From positions 1 through 28,127 of the forward strand of contig QEUW01000049.1 of assembly GCA_003577005.1 (NCBI GenBank): a stretch of DNA of 28,127 nucleotides, written 5' to 3'. Source of the DNA: Chloroflexota bacterium (GTDB lineage: Bacteria > Chloroflexota > Anaerolineae > Caldilineales > Caldilineaceae). Made by a program: the position numbers and the translations under genes. Each line of letters opens with the position of its first letter. Within the stretch, counting starts at the first letter, position 1. Shown here piece by piece: positions 10,390 to 19,900 of this stretch. The notes under the pieces are model-generated. The model did no database searches. It saw only the letters and a program-made list of their open reading frames with translations, and had not been told where the DNA came from.

Positions 10390-10714
10390 CCTCTGTTGCA
10401 GACCTGAGAGATTCCGCTCGCCCGGTGTATGTTCTCCGCCAGCCATAAGGCCGGGAGGGAGAGCGTCAACTTGTGGCGACGTTGCCCCGTCGGTGTTGCC
10501 CAGGCTATCGACCCGGAGATCGAAGCCAGGCAAGCTTTCCAGAGGTGCTGATGTCTGCGCCTGGCTCGCCCGAGTAACACGCTGGCGAACCTCAACACAG
10601 ACGCTGGCGCGGCGATCCGTTTGCCTGAGAGTGTCACCCGCCCAGTATGGCTGTCTGGTGCGGACTTGCCCCTTCGGCGACCAGGCCTTTCCCTGGTGCT
10701 CTCTCGCCCTGCTG
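10390..10714 (-). promoter_or_regulatory. tandem glycine riboswitch (two aptamers)
   Basis: Aptamer 1 (about 10714 down to 10611, read on minus) has the conserved core GCCGAAGGGGCAAG and the 3' core CTCTCAGGCAAACGGATCG. Aptamer 2 (10545 down to 10390) begins CCTCTGGAAAGC, contains ACCGACGGGGCAACG and ends with ATCTCTCAGGTCTGCAACAG; its P1 stem is CCTCTG/CAGAGG (10540-10545 with 10390-10395). These are the hallmark elements of the gcvT-type glycine riboswitch, which senses glycine and usually turns on glycine cleavage genes. The linker (10546-10610) is long and holds its own hairpin. The intrinsic terminator and gcvP follow. Confidence 0.93.
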
Positions 10715-10779
10715 TTTCAGCTCCTATTCGGTTGGATCACCTTACGGCGCCCGGTCGGCAACCGCAGTTCGATAAGTAC

Positions 10780-10808
10780 AGTATAACGCAACTTGCCGGC
10801 TTCGTAAA
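10780..10808 (-). promoter_or_regulatory. promoter of the riboswitch-gcvP transcript
   Basis: On the minus strand TTTACG (10803-10808), a 17-nt spacer and TATACT (10780-10785) form a good sigma-70-type promoter about 65 nt before the first riboswitch aptamer. No other comparably placed promoter is seen. Confidence 0.6.
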
Positions 10809-10885
10809 GTTGTGATCCACGGGTGGGTAGGGCAGACGCCGTCCTATCCTGCCAACCAAGAGCAGGTGTGGGTGACCAAACGAGT

Positions 10886-11371
10886 TTAGCGGGCGACGTT
10901 GACACCCCACTCGTAGACGAGGCGCCCCCCATTCCAACCGCTGGCGACGACCAGCAAAAGTCCCAAAATTGCCAGCAAAGTAAATCCAATCCGGGCGTTG
11001 GGATCGTCTAGTAGATCAGAATAGAGCTGGCCGGCGCGCACACGGGCCCGTTGCGCTTTTGGGGTGCCAAAGCGCCAGCGCCAATAGATCAGGCTCCCGT
11101 AGACCACAAGCAGAGCCAATCCGCTGCTGATGTGCCAGTTGAGAATATCGCGATATGGGGCTGCCGGTGGCAATCCACGCTGCGCCAATAGGCCGGTAAG
11201 TACGGCCACAGCGCCGCCGGCCCAACCCAGATACAAGGGCCACCAGGTCAGTACAATGAATTCGGGACGCCGGCGCCAATAGAGAAAGAGCAAGCCGGCA
11301 ACGCTCGCCAGGCTCAGGAGTGCAATAGGAAAATGAACGCTTGCTGGATGGAGACGGGAAAGTAGTGACAT
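10886..11371 (-). CDS. DUF2231-type predicted membrane protein
   Basis: A 161-aa hydrophobic protein with four predicted membrane helices: residues about 13-32, 41-64, 84-98 and 126-146. The opening LHPASVHFPIALLSLASV and the W/G-rich segment WPLYLGWAGGAVAVLTGLLA fit the DUF2231 pattern (HP..VHFPIAL, then a glycine-rich second helix). A polar loop around residues 100-125 separates helices 3 and 4. The family has no established biochemical role; some members sit beside redox or heme proteins, and here the msrPQ genes are divergent and next door. The start at 11371 is the first ATG at the conserved N-terminus. Confidence 0.7.
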   Translation of the reverse strand: MSLLSRLHPASVHFPIALLSLASVAGLLFLYWRRRPEFIVLTWWPLYLGWAGGAVAVLTGLLAQRGLPPAAPYRDILNWHISSGLALLVVYGSLIYWRWRFGTPKAQRARVRAGQLYSDLLDDPNARIGFTLLAILGLLLVVASGWNGGRLVYEWGVNVAR

Positions 11372-11734
11372 GGCAGAGTCAAGTTGATTGTTGATCGTGG
11401 CTGGTAACTGGTATAGGAGGTACGCAGTTGCCCCGGCACCCTGGCATCCTTGCCGGCTGCCGCCAGGATGGCGGCGCTCCCAACGGCGCTCCCAACTGTG
11501 TAACGCCTATGGTAATTGGGGCAGACCCTGTTTCCGATTTTAGTAAGATTGTGTATTGTTACCCATAGAGAATCAAGAAATGAATGGTACAATCGAAATC
11601 ACTGTGTGGCGTAATTATCCTGTAATGAATCCTTAACCCCCCCTTTAGGGCGCCTGGCTATACTTTACTGTGCAACTCTACTTCTCACCAAGCCGTGAGC
11701 GAGACGTTTTCTGTTCTTACCAGGAGGGCAACCA
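11372..11734. repeat. divergent intergenic region with GC-rich repeats
   Basis: 363 bp without a gene. AGGTACGCAGTTGC (11418-11431) repeats the element at 3373-3386. CATCCT (11445-11450) pairs with AGGATG (11465-11470). GGCGCTCCCAAC occurs twice in perfect tandem (11473-11484, 11485-11496). After 11540 the base composition turns AT-rich; TATACT (11659-11664) is a possible -10 box for msrP, but no convincing -35 was found. Confidence 0.55.
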
Positions 11735-12736
11735 ATGGTCAAAATCTTACCGGCCGAGATCACGCCGGAACATCTCTATCTCTCTCGTCGCAAATTTATG
11801 GTGGCGGCTGGTTCGCTGAGTGCGGCTGCCCTGCTTGCCGCCGGTTGCGGCGCGCCGGGTTTGCGTGATACGGCGCAACCGGTGTCCGCAGCGCCGGCCG
11901 CTCCCCCCGTTACCTTTGGCGAGTTGCCCGCGGCGCTCGACCATGCCGAACCGTTTGCCAGCGTAACGACCGATGAGTTGGGTGATTCGCTCAATAGTTT
12001 CGACGAAATCACCAATTATAACAACTATTACGAGTTTTCGATGGACAAGCAGGAAGTGGCCGTGCTTTCGACCCATTTCACCACCCTGCCGTGGCAGGTC
12101 GAAGTGACCGGGCTCTGCAACAAGCCGACGACCTTTGACATCGAAGATATTCTCAAGCAGTTTCCGCAGGAGGAACGCATCTATCGTCTGCGCTGTGTCG
12201 AGGCGTGGTCGATGGTCATCCCCTGGGTTGGCTTCCCGGTCGGCGCGCTGCTGCGGGCAGTCGAGCCAAAGGCGGAAGCAAAGTATGTCAAGTTTACCAC
12301 CGTGATGCGCCCGGAGGAGATGCCGGGGCAGCGCCGCCCCTCGCTCGACTGGCCCTATGTGGAAGGGTTACGCATCGATGAGGCGATGAACGACCTCGCC
12401 ATCTTTGCCACCGGCATGTACGGCAAACCGCTGGTGCCGGCCAACGGTGCGCCCTTCCGCCTGGTGGTGCCGTGGAAATATGGTTTCAAAAGCATCAAAG
12501 GCATTGTCAAGATCGAACTGGTGGATACCATGCCCAGGTCCACCTGGATGTTGGCCGCGCCCCACGAATATGGTTTCTATGCGAATGTCAACCCGCAGGT
12601 CAACCACCCACGCTGGTCGCAGGCTACCGAGAGGCGCATCGGCGAGCTGGGGCGCCGTGAAACGTTGATGTTCAACGGCTACGCTGAGGAGGTTGCCTAT
12701 CTGTATGATGGGATGGATCTGCGGGCGAATTACTAA
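11735..12736 (+). CDS. msrP: methionine sulfoxide reductase catalytic subunit MsrP (YedY)
   Basis: A 333-aa molybdopterin enzyme. The N-terminus has a twin-arginine export signal (SRRKFM, R18 R19) with a hydrophobic segment ending AAGCGA, so it could also be processed as a lipoprotein. The oxidoreductase molybdopterin domain includes [15 protein letters not shown], where C154 is the expected Mo ligand, and [18 protein letters not shown]. By family knowledge it repairs oxidised methionine residues of envelope proteins using electrons from quinol through MsrQ. The start has CAGGAGGG at 11721-11728. It is followed by msrQ on the same strand, which confirms the pair. Confidence 0.95.
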   Translation: MVKILPAEITPEHLYLSRRKFMVAAGSLSAAALLAAGCGAPGLRDTAQPVSAAPAAPPVTFGELPAALDHAEPFASVTTDELGDSLNSFDEITNYNNYYEFSMDKQEVAVLSTHFTTLPWQVEVTGLCNKPTTFDIEDILKQFPQEERIYRLRCVEAWSMVIPWVGFPVGALLRAVEPKAEAKYVKFTTVMRPEEMPGQRRPSLDWPYVEGLRIDEAMNDLAIFATGMYGKPLVPANGAPFRLVVPWKYGFKSIKGIVKIELVDTMPRSTWMLAAPHEYGFYANVNPQVNHPRWSQATERRIGELGRRETLMFNGYAEEVAYLYDGMDLRANY

Positions 12737-12747
12737 ACTGCGGTTGC

Positions 12748-12802
12748 TTTGAAAACGCAAAGGATGGTTGGCTGAATCAGCCAAAAATCTCGCGTTTTCA
12801 AA
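12748..12802 (+). promoter_or_regulatory. two-part hairpin between msrP and msrQ
   Basis: TTTGAAAACGC (12748-12758) pairs perfectly with GCGTTTTCAAA (12792-12802), and inside it TTGGCT-GAATC-AGCCAA (12769-12785) forms a second stem. It starts 12 nt after the msrP stop. There is no T-tract, so it is more likely an mRNA-stabilising or repeat element than a terminator. Confidence 0.6.
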
Positions 12803-12814
12803 CAGAGCAAAGTA

Positions 12815-12890
12815 AATTGTCAACGGTCAATTGTCAATTGTTAACGCCCTGGATCGGCGCCGAGTCATTGTTCATTGGCTATTGACCATT
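12815..12890. repeat. imperfect palindrome built from TCAATTG-like words
   Basis: The left arm has repeated words: ATTGTCAAC, GGTCAATTGTCAATTG, TTAAC. The right arm (to 12890), read in reverse complement, starts AATGGTCAATAGCCAATG and aligns with the left arm at roughly two thirds of positions. Between them is GGCGCCG. It occupies the msrP-msrQ spacer just before the msrQ ribosome binding site. Confidence 0.5.
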
Positions 12891-12914
12891 TTTTCTGTTC
12901 TTACGGAGAGCCTT

Positions 12915-13616
12915 ATGTCCACCCTTGCCCTGTCGATGCGGCGCTATGCACAGAAGCATTGGCTCTGGCTGCTCGCCACTCTTGGAGCGCTCGTTCCCTT
13001 GGTCTGGTTGGGGTGGGATCTGCTCCAGGGCAATCTCAGCGTCAACCCAATCGATGATATTATCGACCGTACGGGCAAGGCAGCGTTGATCATGCTCTTT
13101 TTGTCGCTGGCCTGTACGCCGGCCAATATTCTCTTTGGGTTTAGCCGGGCGTTGACCGTGCGCAAGACGTTGGGCCTCTATGCCTTCTTCTATGCTAGCT
13201 TTCACTTTCTCAACTTTGTCGGGCTGGACTATGGCTTTGACCTGGGCTTGATCTTTGACGATGCGCTGTTGGAGAAACGCTATATCCTGGTCGGGCTGGC
13301 CGCGTTGCTGATCCTCGCCCCGCTGGCGCTGACCTCCACGCGCGGGTGGATGAAGCGGCTGGGGCGCAACTGGAAACGGCTGCACCAACTTGTCTATCTG
13401 GCCGGTATGTTGGCCGTGTTGCACTTCCTCTGGCTATCCAAGGCAGCCGAACGTTGGGAACCGCTGACCTATGCAGCAATTCTCACCCTGTTGTTGGTTG
13501 TGCGAGTACCCCCTGTGCGCCAATTTTTGGTCAGCTTGCGCCAACGACGGGCGACCGCACAAAAACAGACGGCCAGAGACCGCAAGGCTCGCCCTACCTC
13601 CACCCGCACGGCCTGA
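12915..13616 (+). CDS. msrQ: heme-binding membrane subunit MsrQ
   Basis: A 233-aa membrane protein with about six hydrophobic segments (first HWLWLLATLGALVPLVWLGW), matching the ferric-reductase-like transmembrane family of MsrQ (YedZ). Histidines in FYASFHFLNFV, RLHQLVYLAG and LAVLHFLWL are probable heme ligands. It would carry electrons from the quinone pool to periplasmic MsrP. ATG 12915 is preferred, with GGAGAG at 12905-12910; the frame extends to 12831, but that part is the repeat element. The C-terminus is basic and cytosolic. The gene is 178 nt downstream of msrP, an unusually large gap for this pair. Confidence 0.92.
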   Translation: MSTLALSMRRYAQKHWLWLLATLGALVPLVWLGWDLLQGNLSVNPIDDIIDRTGKAALIMLFLSLACTPANILFGFSRALTVRKTLGLYAFFYASFHFLNFVGLDYGFDLGLIFDDALLEKRYILVGLAALLILAPLALTSTRGWMKRLGRNWKRLHQLVYLAGMLAVLHFLWLSKAAERWEPLTYAAILTLLLVVRVPPVRQFLVSLRQRRATAQKQTARDRKARPTSTRTA

Positions 13617-13710
13617 AGTGAGGACAATCACACGGGGTGCGTCTACTGGCTGATAATCCTGAATATTCACCGCTTGATCTTGCGCCAATCTCGTCTTTGC
13701 AGTAGAGTAG

Positions 13711-13775
13711 CCACATGAGCAGCCGCTGACGGTCTGTTCGCCTCGCCATTCCCACATGAGTTGTGCCCACATGAG
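13711..13775 (+). repeat. three CCACATGAG direct repeats before the regulator pair
   Basis: CCACATGAG occurs exactly at 13711-13719, 13752-13760 and 13767-13775; the last two are 15 bp apart and share a preceding C. They lie in the short leader just before the first SARP-type regulator gene. SARP-type activators bind direct repeats, so autoregulation is possible but unproven. A weak promoter candidate, TTGCGC-17-TAGAGT, ends at about 13708. Confidence 0.5.
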
Positions 13776-13790
13776 TCGGGAATCGTGGTT

Positions 13791-16700
13791 ATGTTGCGAA
13801 TCTATCTGCTTGGCTCATTCCGCCTCTTTTATAAAGACGAGCCGCTCAAGTTCTCTGCGTTGCCCAAGACGCTGCCGTTGTGGGCCTACCTCTTACTCAA
13901 TCCTGCCCCCGTTGCCCGTGACCAGCTTGCGTCAGCGCTGTGGCCCGATACCGGCTCGAACGAGGCGCGGGCAAAGGTGCGGCGCCATCTTCACGATCTG
14001 CGCCGCGCACTGCCCCCGGCAAAAGAGGGCGAACCGTGGTTCCTGGCTGACAACAGCACCGTTCAATGGAATCCGGCTGCCCCGGCCTGGTTTGACGTGG
14101 CCGCCTTTGAACACGATGTCGCAGACCCCGCCCGGCTGGCTACAGCCGTGACTCTCTATCAAGGCGAGCTGCTGCCCCACCTCTACGACGACTGGATCTT
14201 CCCCTATCGCGAACGGCTGCGTACCCGCTTCTTCGATGCGTTGTTTCAACTGGTCGAGCAGGCGCACGCCAAAGCCGAATACGCCCAGGCCATTGCCTAC
14301 GCTCAACAAATTCTTCACCATGATCCGCTTCGCGAAGAGGTTGTCCGCACGTTGATGAACTTGCGCCACGAAAGTGGCGATCGCGCTGGCGCGCTGCAAG
14401 AGTACCAGCGGTTTGCCCAGCGGTTGCGCACCGAACTCGATGTGGCGCCCATGCTGGAAACAAGCGCACTCTACGATGCGATTGCCCGCCCGCCGCTGGC
14501 CGCTGCCGCCCAGGGCGCACGCAACGTGCCAGCTCCACCCGCCTCACCAGTTGCGCCAGCGCTTACAATCACGGATGCATCATCGCCGGCCCCACCTCAC
14601 AATCTGCCCGCCCAGTTGACCACTTTTATCGGTCGCACAGCAGAGTTGGCAGCCGTACAGCAACTAGTGTTGGGCGCTGCCGCCGCTCGTCTGCTCACGT
14701 TAAGTGGCCCCGGCGGCAGCGGCAAAACCCGTCTGGCGCTTGAACTGGGATCGCGTTTGTGCCAGCTTGACCCTGTCCCCTTTCCTGCCGGTATTTTTGT
14801 CGTCTGGCTGGCCACGGTCCAGAGTCCAGACCTGGTGTTGCCTGCTATCGCCAATACCCTCAACGTCAACCCGTCGGTCGGCAAGACGCTGCTGCAAAGT
14901 CTACAAGAGTATTTGCACAGCCGTCGCCTCCTGTTGATCCTCGATAATTTTGAACACCTGACCGCTGCCGCGCCCCAGGTGGCTGAACTGCTTGTCGCCG
15001 CACCAGCTCTCCAAATCATCGTTACAAGCCGCGCACTCTTGCGCATCTACGGCGAACAGGAGTTTCCCGTTCCACCGCTAGCGCTGCCCGCTGACCCGGC
15101 GCGGCTGCAGCCCGCCGAGGCTATTCGCTACACCGCAGTTGCCCTGTTTGTGGCGCGTAGCCGTGCCGTAAACCCCAATTTTGTTCTCGACGGGCAGAAT
15201 GCTGCGGCCGTGGCGGCCATCTGTACACGGGTGGATGGTCTCCCGCTGGCCATCGAGCTGGCGGCGGCTCGCAGCAAGCTCTTTTCGCCCCAGGCGATCC
15301 TGGCGCGGCTCGACCGCGTCCTCACCTTTCTCAGCGACCGCAATCGCACCACAGCAGACCACCGGCAGACGTTGCGCGCCACGCTCGATTGGAGCTTTGA
15401 ATTGCTCGACGAAGCAGAGCGGCGCCTTTTTGTACAGTTGGCTCTCTTTTCCGGCGCTTTTACCCTCGAACAGGCTGAGGCCGTCTGTGGCCCGGCCACG
15501 AGCAGCACAGTGTTGGATGGACTGGAGACGCTCGTCAACAACAGTCTCCTCCGCCAGGAGGAAATCGACGGTGAGATCTACTTTCGCATGTTGGCGACGA
15601 TCCGCGAATATGCCGGCGAACGGCTTGAAGCCAGCCCCAATGCCACGTTTTTACACCGCCGTCATGCTGCTGCCTTTTTGAACTTTGCTGAGCAAGCCGC
15701 ACCCAAGCTACGCGGCCCGCAACAGACGCGCTGGCTGCGCCGGATTGAACTGGCTCATGCCAATCTGCGTGTGGCCCTGACCTGGGCACTGGAGCACGGC
15801 GAGGCCGAGCTGGCATTGCCATTGGTGACGGCGCTCGCAGACTTCTGGGCAAAGGCCGGCCATCTGCTCGAAGGACGCGGGTGGATCGCCAGGGCGCTGT
15901 GCTTGCCGGCGGCCCAGGGTGCAACCCCACTGCGTGCTGCGGCGCTCAATGCTGCCGCCGAAACCGAACTCAATTATACAGATGTGGACTACACTCTGCC
16001 GGCAGCCTATTTGCGCGAGAGCATTGCCACCAGCCGGCAGACCGGCGCCTCATCCACGCTGGCCTATGGTTGCCTGGGGTTAGGCACCATCCTGCTCGCT
16101 ACCGACATCGATGCGGCACAGACATACGGGGATGAAAGCCTGAACATCTTCCGGTCCACAGGTGACCGCTGGGGAGAAGCTCGTGCGTTGGCGCTTTTGG
16201 CGCGGCTGGCAATTTGTCGTAACGAGATGGCGGTAGCGGAAGAGCTCACCAAAGCGAGCGTGGCCATCTTTACCGCACTGGGGGATCGCTGGTCGATCGG
16301 CTATACGCTTCTCGTCCAGGCCTACACCCTCCACTTCGAGCAACAGCAATACGACCGCGCCCGTGATCTCTATGAGGAGGCGCTGGCGATTGGCGAGCTT
16401 TCGGGTGAAAAAGTCATTATCGCCACAGCGCTCTCGAATCTGGCCGACCTGGCCCTGATCCGCGAGGACTACACAGCCACCGAGCGATTCGCCCGCCGGG
16501 CGCTGCCACTGCTTGACGAGCTTGGCGAACTCTGGCAACCTCCCCGGCTGCTCCGGCTGTTGGGTATCTGCGCAGCGATCGGCGGTAATGGCGACCAGGC
16601 GACAAAACTGGTCGGAGACAGTATCGAACTCAACCGCAGGCTGGGCGACCACCGTGCGGTCATTGCCGGCCTCATCGCGCTGGCCCATCGTGCCCTCAGC

Positions 16701-16904
16701 CGGGGCGAATGGCAGAAGGCGGCCCGCCAACTGGCCGCCGCCGCCGTCGCCATCGAGGATTCAAGCGCACAGTTACTGCCAGCCGATCTTGCTGTCCACC
16801 GGCGTACGCTGGCAAAATTGCGCGCCAGCGTGGACCCGTGTGCTTTGGCGCCGTTCTGGGCTGCCGGGCAGAAGTTAACGTTGGATGAGGCGATCGCGCT
16901 GTGA
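13791..16904 (+). CDS. SARP/BTAD-NB-ARC-TPR transcriptional regulator, copy 1
   Basis: A 1037-aa AfsR-like protein. Residues 1-95 resemble the SARP winged helix (opening LRIYLLGSFRLFYKDEPLKF), followed by a bacterial transcriptional activation (BTAD) helical domain to about 235 (YAQAIAYAQQILHHDPLREE). A Pro/Ala linker leads to an NB-ARC-like STAND ATPase: Walker A GPGGSGKT (306-313), Walker B LLLILDNFEHL (about 380), TSR sensor, and GLPLAIELAAARSKL (about 482). The C-terminal half is helical with TPR-like repeats and ends LTLDEAIAL. Such proteins are signal-gated DNA-binding switches; the ligand is unknown. ATG 13791 is chosen at the conserved N-terminus; TTG 13761 and GTG 13785 are alternatives. 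It overlaps copy 2 by 4 nt. Confidence 0.88.
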   Translation: MLRIYLLGSFRLFYKDEPLKFSALPKTLPLWAYLLLNPAPVARDQLASALWPDTGSNEARAKVRRHLHDLRRALPPAKEGEPWFLADNSTVQWNPAAPAWFDVAAFEHDVADPARLATAVTLYQGELLPHLYDDWIFPYRERLRTRFFDALFQLVEQAHAKAEYAQAIAYAQQILHHDPLREEVVRTLMNLRHESGDRAGALQEYQRFAQRLRTELDVAPMLETSALYDAIARPPLAAAAQGARNVPAPPASPVAPALTITDASSPAPPHNLPAQLTTFIGRTAELAAVQQLVLGAAAARLLTLSGPGGSGKTRLALELGSRLCQLDPVPFPAGIFVVWLATVQSPDLVLPAIANTLNVNPSVGKTLLQSLQEYLHSRRLLLILDNFEHLTAAAPQVAELLVAAPALQIIVTSRALLRIYGEQEFPVPPLALPADPARLQPAEAIRYTAVALFVARSRAVNPNFVLDGQNAAAVAAICTRVDGLPLAIELAAARSKLFSPQAILARLDRVLTFLSDRNRTTADHRQTLRATLDWSFELLDEAERRLFVQLALFSGAFTLEQAEAVCGPATSSTVLDGLETLVNNSLLRQEEIDGEIYFRMLATIREYAGERLEASPNATFLHRRHAAAFLNFAEQAAPKLRGPQQTRWLRRIELAHANLRVALTWALEHGEAELALPLVTALADFWAKAGHLLEGRGWIARALCLPAAQGATPLRAAALNAAAETELNYTDVDYTLPAAYLRESIATSRQTGASSTLAYGCLGLGTILLATDIDAAQTYGDESLNIFRSTGDRWGEARALALLARLAICRNEMAVAEELTKASVAIFTALGDRWSIGYTLLVQAYTLHFEQQQYDRARDLYEEALAIGELSGEKVIIATALSNLADLALIREDYTATERFARRALPLLDELGELWQPPRLLRLLGICAAIGGNGDQATKLVGDSIELNRRLGDHRAVIAGLIALAHRALSRGEWQKAARQLAAAAVAIEDSSAQLLPADLAVHRRTLAKLRASVDPCALAPFWAAGQKLTLDEAIAL

Positions 16905-19900
16905 TCCAGATCATGTTGTTGGGGGGTCTTCGCCTACGGGTAGATGGCCAGCCATACAAGTTCTCGGCCTTGCCCAAAACGACGCCCCTGCTAGCCTATC
17001 TGCTGCTCAACGCCATCGCGCCCGCGGCGCGTGACCACGTAGCCTATACCCTCTGGCCTGATGTCGGGGAAAGCGAGGCGCGCGGCAATCTGCGGCGCCA
17101 TCTCCACGACCTGCGCCGTGCGCTACCGCCGGCACCTGCCGAACAGCCCTGGTTCTTGATCGACCACGATACGATACAGTGGAACCCAGCCGCCGCTGCC
17201 TGGATCGATGTAATTGCCTTTGAGCAGGAAAGCGCCCAACCGGACCGCCTGGCCGACGCCGTGGCACACTACACCGGTGACCTGCTGCCCAATCTGTACG
17301 AAGATTGGGTGATTATCCAACGCGAACGGCTCCGCACCCTTTTTCTGGATACTCTTACCCGGTTGGTCTACCAGCATCACGCTGCCAAAGACTACGACCG
17401 CGCCATCGCCTGGGCGCAGGAGCTCCTCCGCCATGAGCCGCTGCGCGAGGATATGGTCCGCCAGTTGATGACCCTGCGCTACGAATCGGGTGACCGCGCT
17501 GGTGCCCTCCAGCTCTATCAGCGATTTGCCCAACGCTTGCGCGAGGCGTTGGATGTGCCACCTATGGTGGAAACAAGCGCGCTCTATGACGCCATCGCTC
17601 GCCAGCTTGTGATTCCGGGTGAGCGCACCACACCGCCGGCGCCCCAGCCGGTCGTAGCAATTGGCGCTCCTGGACAACCACCCACCACGCTGCCGGCACA
17701 GTTGACGACCTTTATTGGGCGTGAACAGGAGGTGGCCGCAGTCAAGGCGCTTCTGACCGCGCCAGGGGCCCCCGTTCGTCTATTGACTTTGACCGGCGCC
17801 GGCGGCTGTGGCAAGACGCGGCTGGCGCTGGAGGTGGCCACGCGCTTGCAGCAAGATCGCCCCAACCCATTTTCCGACGGCTATTTTTTTGTGTCGCTTG
17901 CGACCGTGCGTGATGAAGCGCTTGTCGGCCTCACAATCGCCAGTGCTCTCGGTATTCGCGAAAGCAACGACGCCACCTTGCTGATCAGCTTAAAAGAGTA
18001 CCTGCGCACACGTCGTCTCTTGCTCATCCTGGACAATTTCGAACAGGTGAGCGGTGCGGCGTCGCTGCTTGCAGAGCTATTGAGCGTGGCCCCCTCCCTT
18101 GCCATAGTCGTGACCAGCCGGGCAGTGCTCCATCTTTACGGTGAACATGAGTATCCCCTGGCGCCGCTGCCTATGCCCGACCCTGACACGGCGCCAACGT
18201 TCGAAGAGTTAGCCCGTTATGATGCCGTTGCCCTTTTTGTCACGCGCAGCCGGGCCGTAAACCCTGGTTTTGTTCTCGATCGTGAGAATGCTGCCATCGT
18301 TGCTGAAATTTGCCGCCAGCTAGATGGTCTGCCACTGGCTATCGAACTGGCCGCCGCCCGCAGCAAATTGTTGACACCCGCAGCGTTACTCGCCCGGCTA
18401 ACCGGCGCTCTCAGCACACGGCTTGCTTTTCTCGTGGACCGCAATCGCAGCGCCACCGAGCGCCATCGAACGCTCCGCTCGACGCTTGAGTGGAGTTATG
18501 CCCTGCTCGCGCCAGCCGAACGTTCGCTCTTCCAACAGCTCGCGCTCTTTGCCGGAAGCTTCTCCTACGAGGCCATCGAAGCGGTCTGCGGCAACGCAGG
18601 TGAGATAGATGTGCTGACTGGGTTAGAAACCCTTGTCGACAACAGCTTGTTGGGCCGGGTCGAAAGCGATGTCCCCTCCCCAGCCGGCTATGAGGAACTG
18701 CGCTTTCGCATGCTCTCGATAATTCGCGAATACGCATTGGAGCAGCTGGAACAGAGTACAGACGCAACGGCTGCCCGCCACCGGCATGCCGCCTATTATC
18801 TGGCGCTGGCGCAACAGGCCGAGCCCAAGCTCCAGGGGGCAGAACAAGCGCTCTGGCTCAAACGGCTGGAACTGGAGCATGAAAATCTGCGTAATGCGCT
18901 ACGCTGGCTGTTAGAAGAACAGCCGGTGGGTGCTGTCTCCGCACTGGCGCTTGCCGCAGCGTTGGGGTCTTTCTGGCTTCTATATGGCTACTGGGCAGAG
19001 GGGCACCGCTGGTTAGAGCAGGCGCTGGCGCAGGCCAGCCAGGCGCCGGTAGCGCTACAGGCCAAAGCGTTGTTTGCGCTCGGGTCCATTGTCCACGCCC
19101 AAGGCGATCTGCGCAACGCCCCACCCCTGTTCGAGCGGAGTCTGGCCCTGTACCGCCAGGTTCATGATCTACAGGGCTGCGCCGACGCTCTCTACGGTTT
19201 GGGACGGCTCGCAAACCGGGAAGGGCGCTATGCTGAGGCAGAAATGTTGCTGCGCGAAGGTCTAGAACTGGCACGGCGGAGCAACCATTCGTACCGCAGC
19301 GGCTATATTCTTAACATCCTGGCCTTCGTCCATGTGATGAGGCAGGAATTTACCCTGGCGCGCGCCACCTATCAGCAGGCCTTAGCCACGATGCGCGCCA
19401 ACGAGGACCAATCGGGCCTGGCCTTTGTCCTGACCGCCATGGGGGAACTGGCCCGCCAGGAAGCGGATTATGCGCAGGCCGCCCTCTATTATGATGAGGC
19501 CATGAGCCTGGCGCAGGTATTGGGACAAAAGGCGCGCGTCATGATGTTACTGCACAACCTGGCCTATGTCGCGCTTCGCCAGGGGGACGCACCGCGCGCC
19601 GAACATCTTTTCCGCCGGTGTCTCAGGCTGGGTCTGGAATTGCCCGACAAAGAAAACTTTGGCATGTGTCTGGTGGGGTTGGGCTGCGTTGCCGCCGCCC
19701 AGGGGGCAACCGAACGCGCTGTTCGCCTCTTTGGCGCCGGCACACACGTACTGGAGCGGATCGGCGCACAGTTGGCCCCGGCAGACCAGGCCGAATTTGA
19801 CCACTATCAGGCCCAGGTATGCACGCAGATCGAGGCGGCTACGTTTGCCCGTCTGACCGAGGAAGGCCGCGAGTTGACGGACGAACAGGCTGAAACCCTG

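Noticed and set aside
12831..12914. Upstream start for msrQ
   Set aside because: The added 28 residues come from the palindromic repeat; the ATG at 12915 has a good ribosome binding site and matches the family N-terminus.
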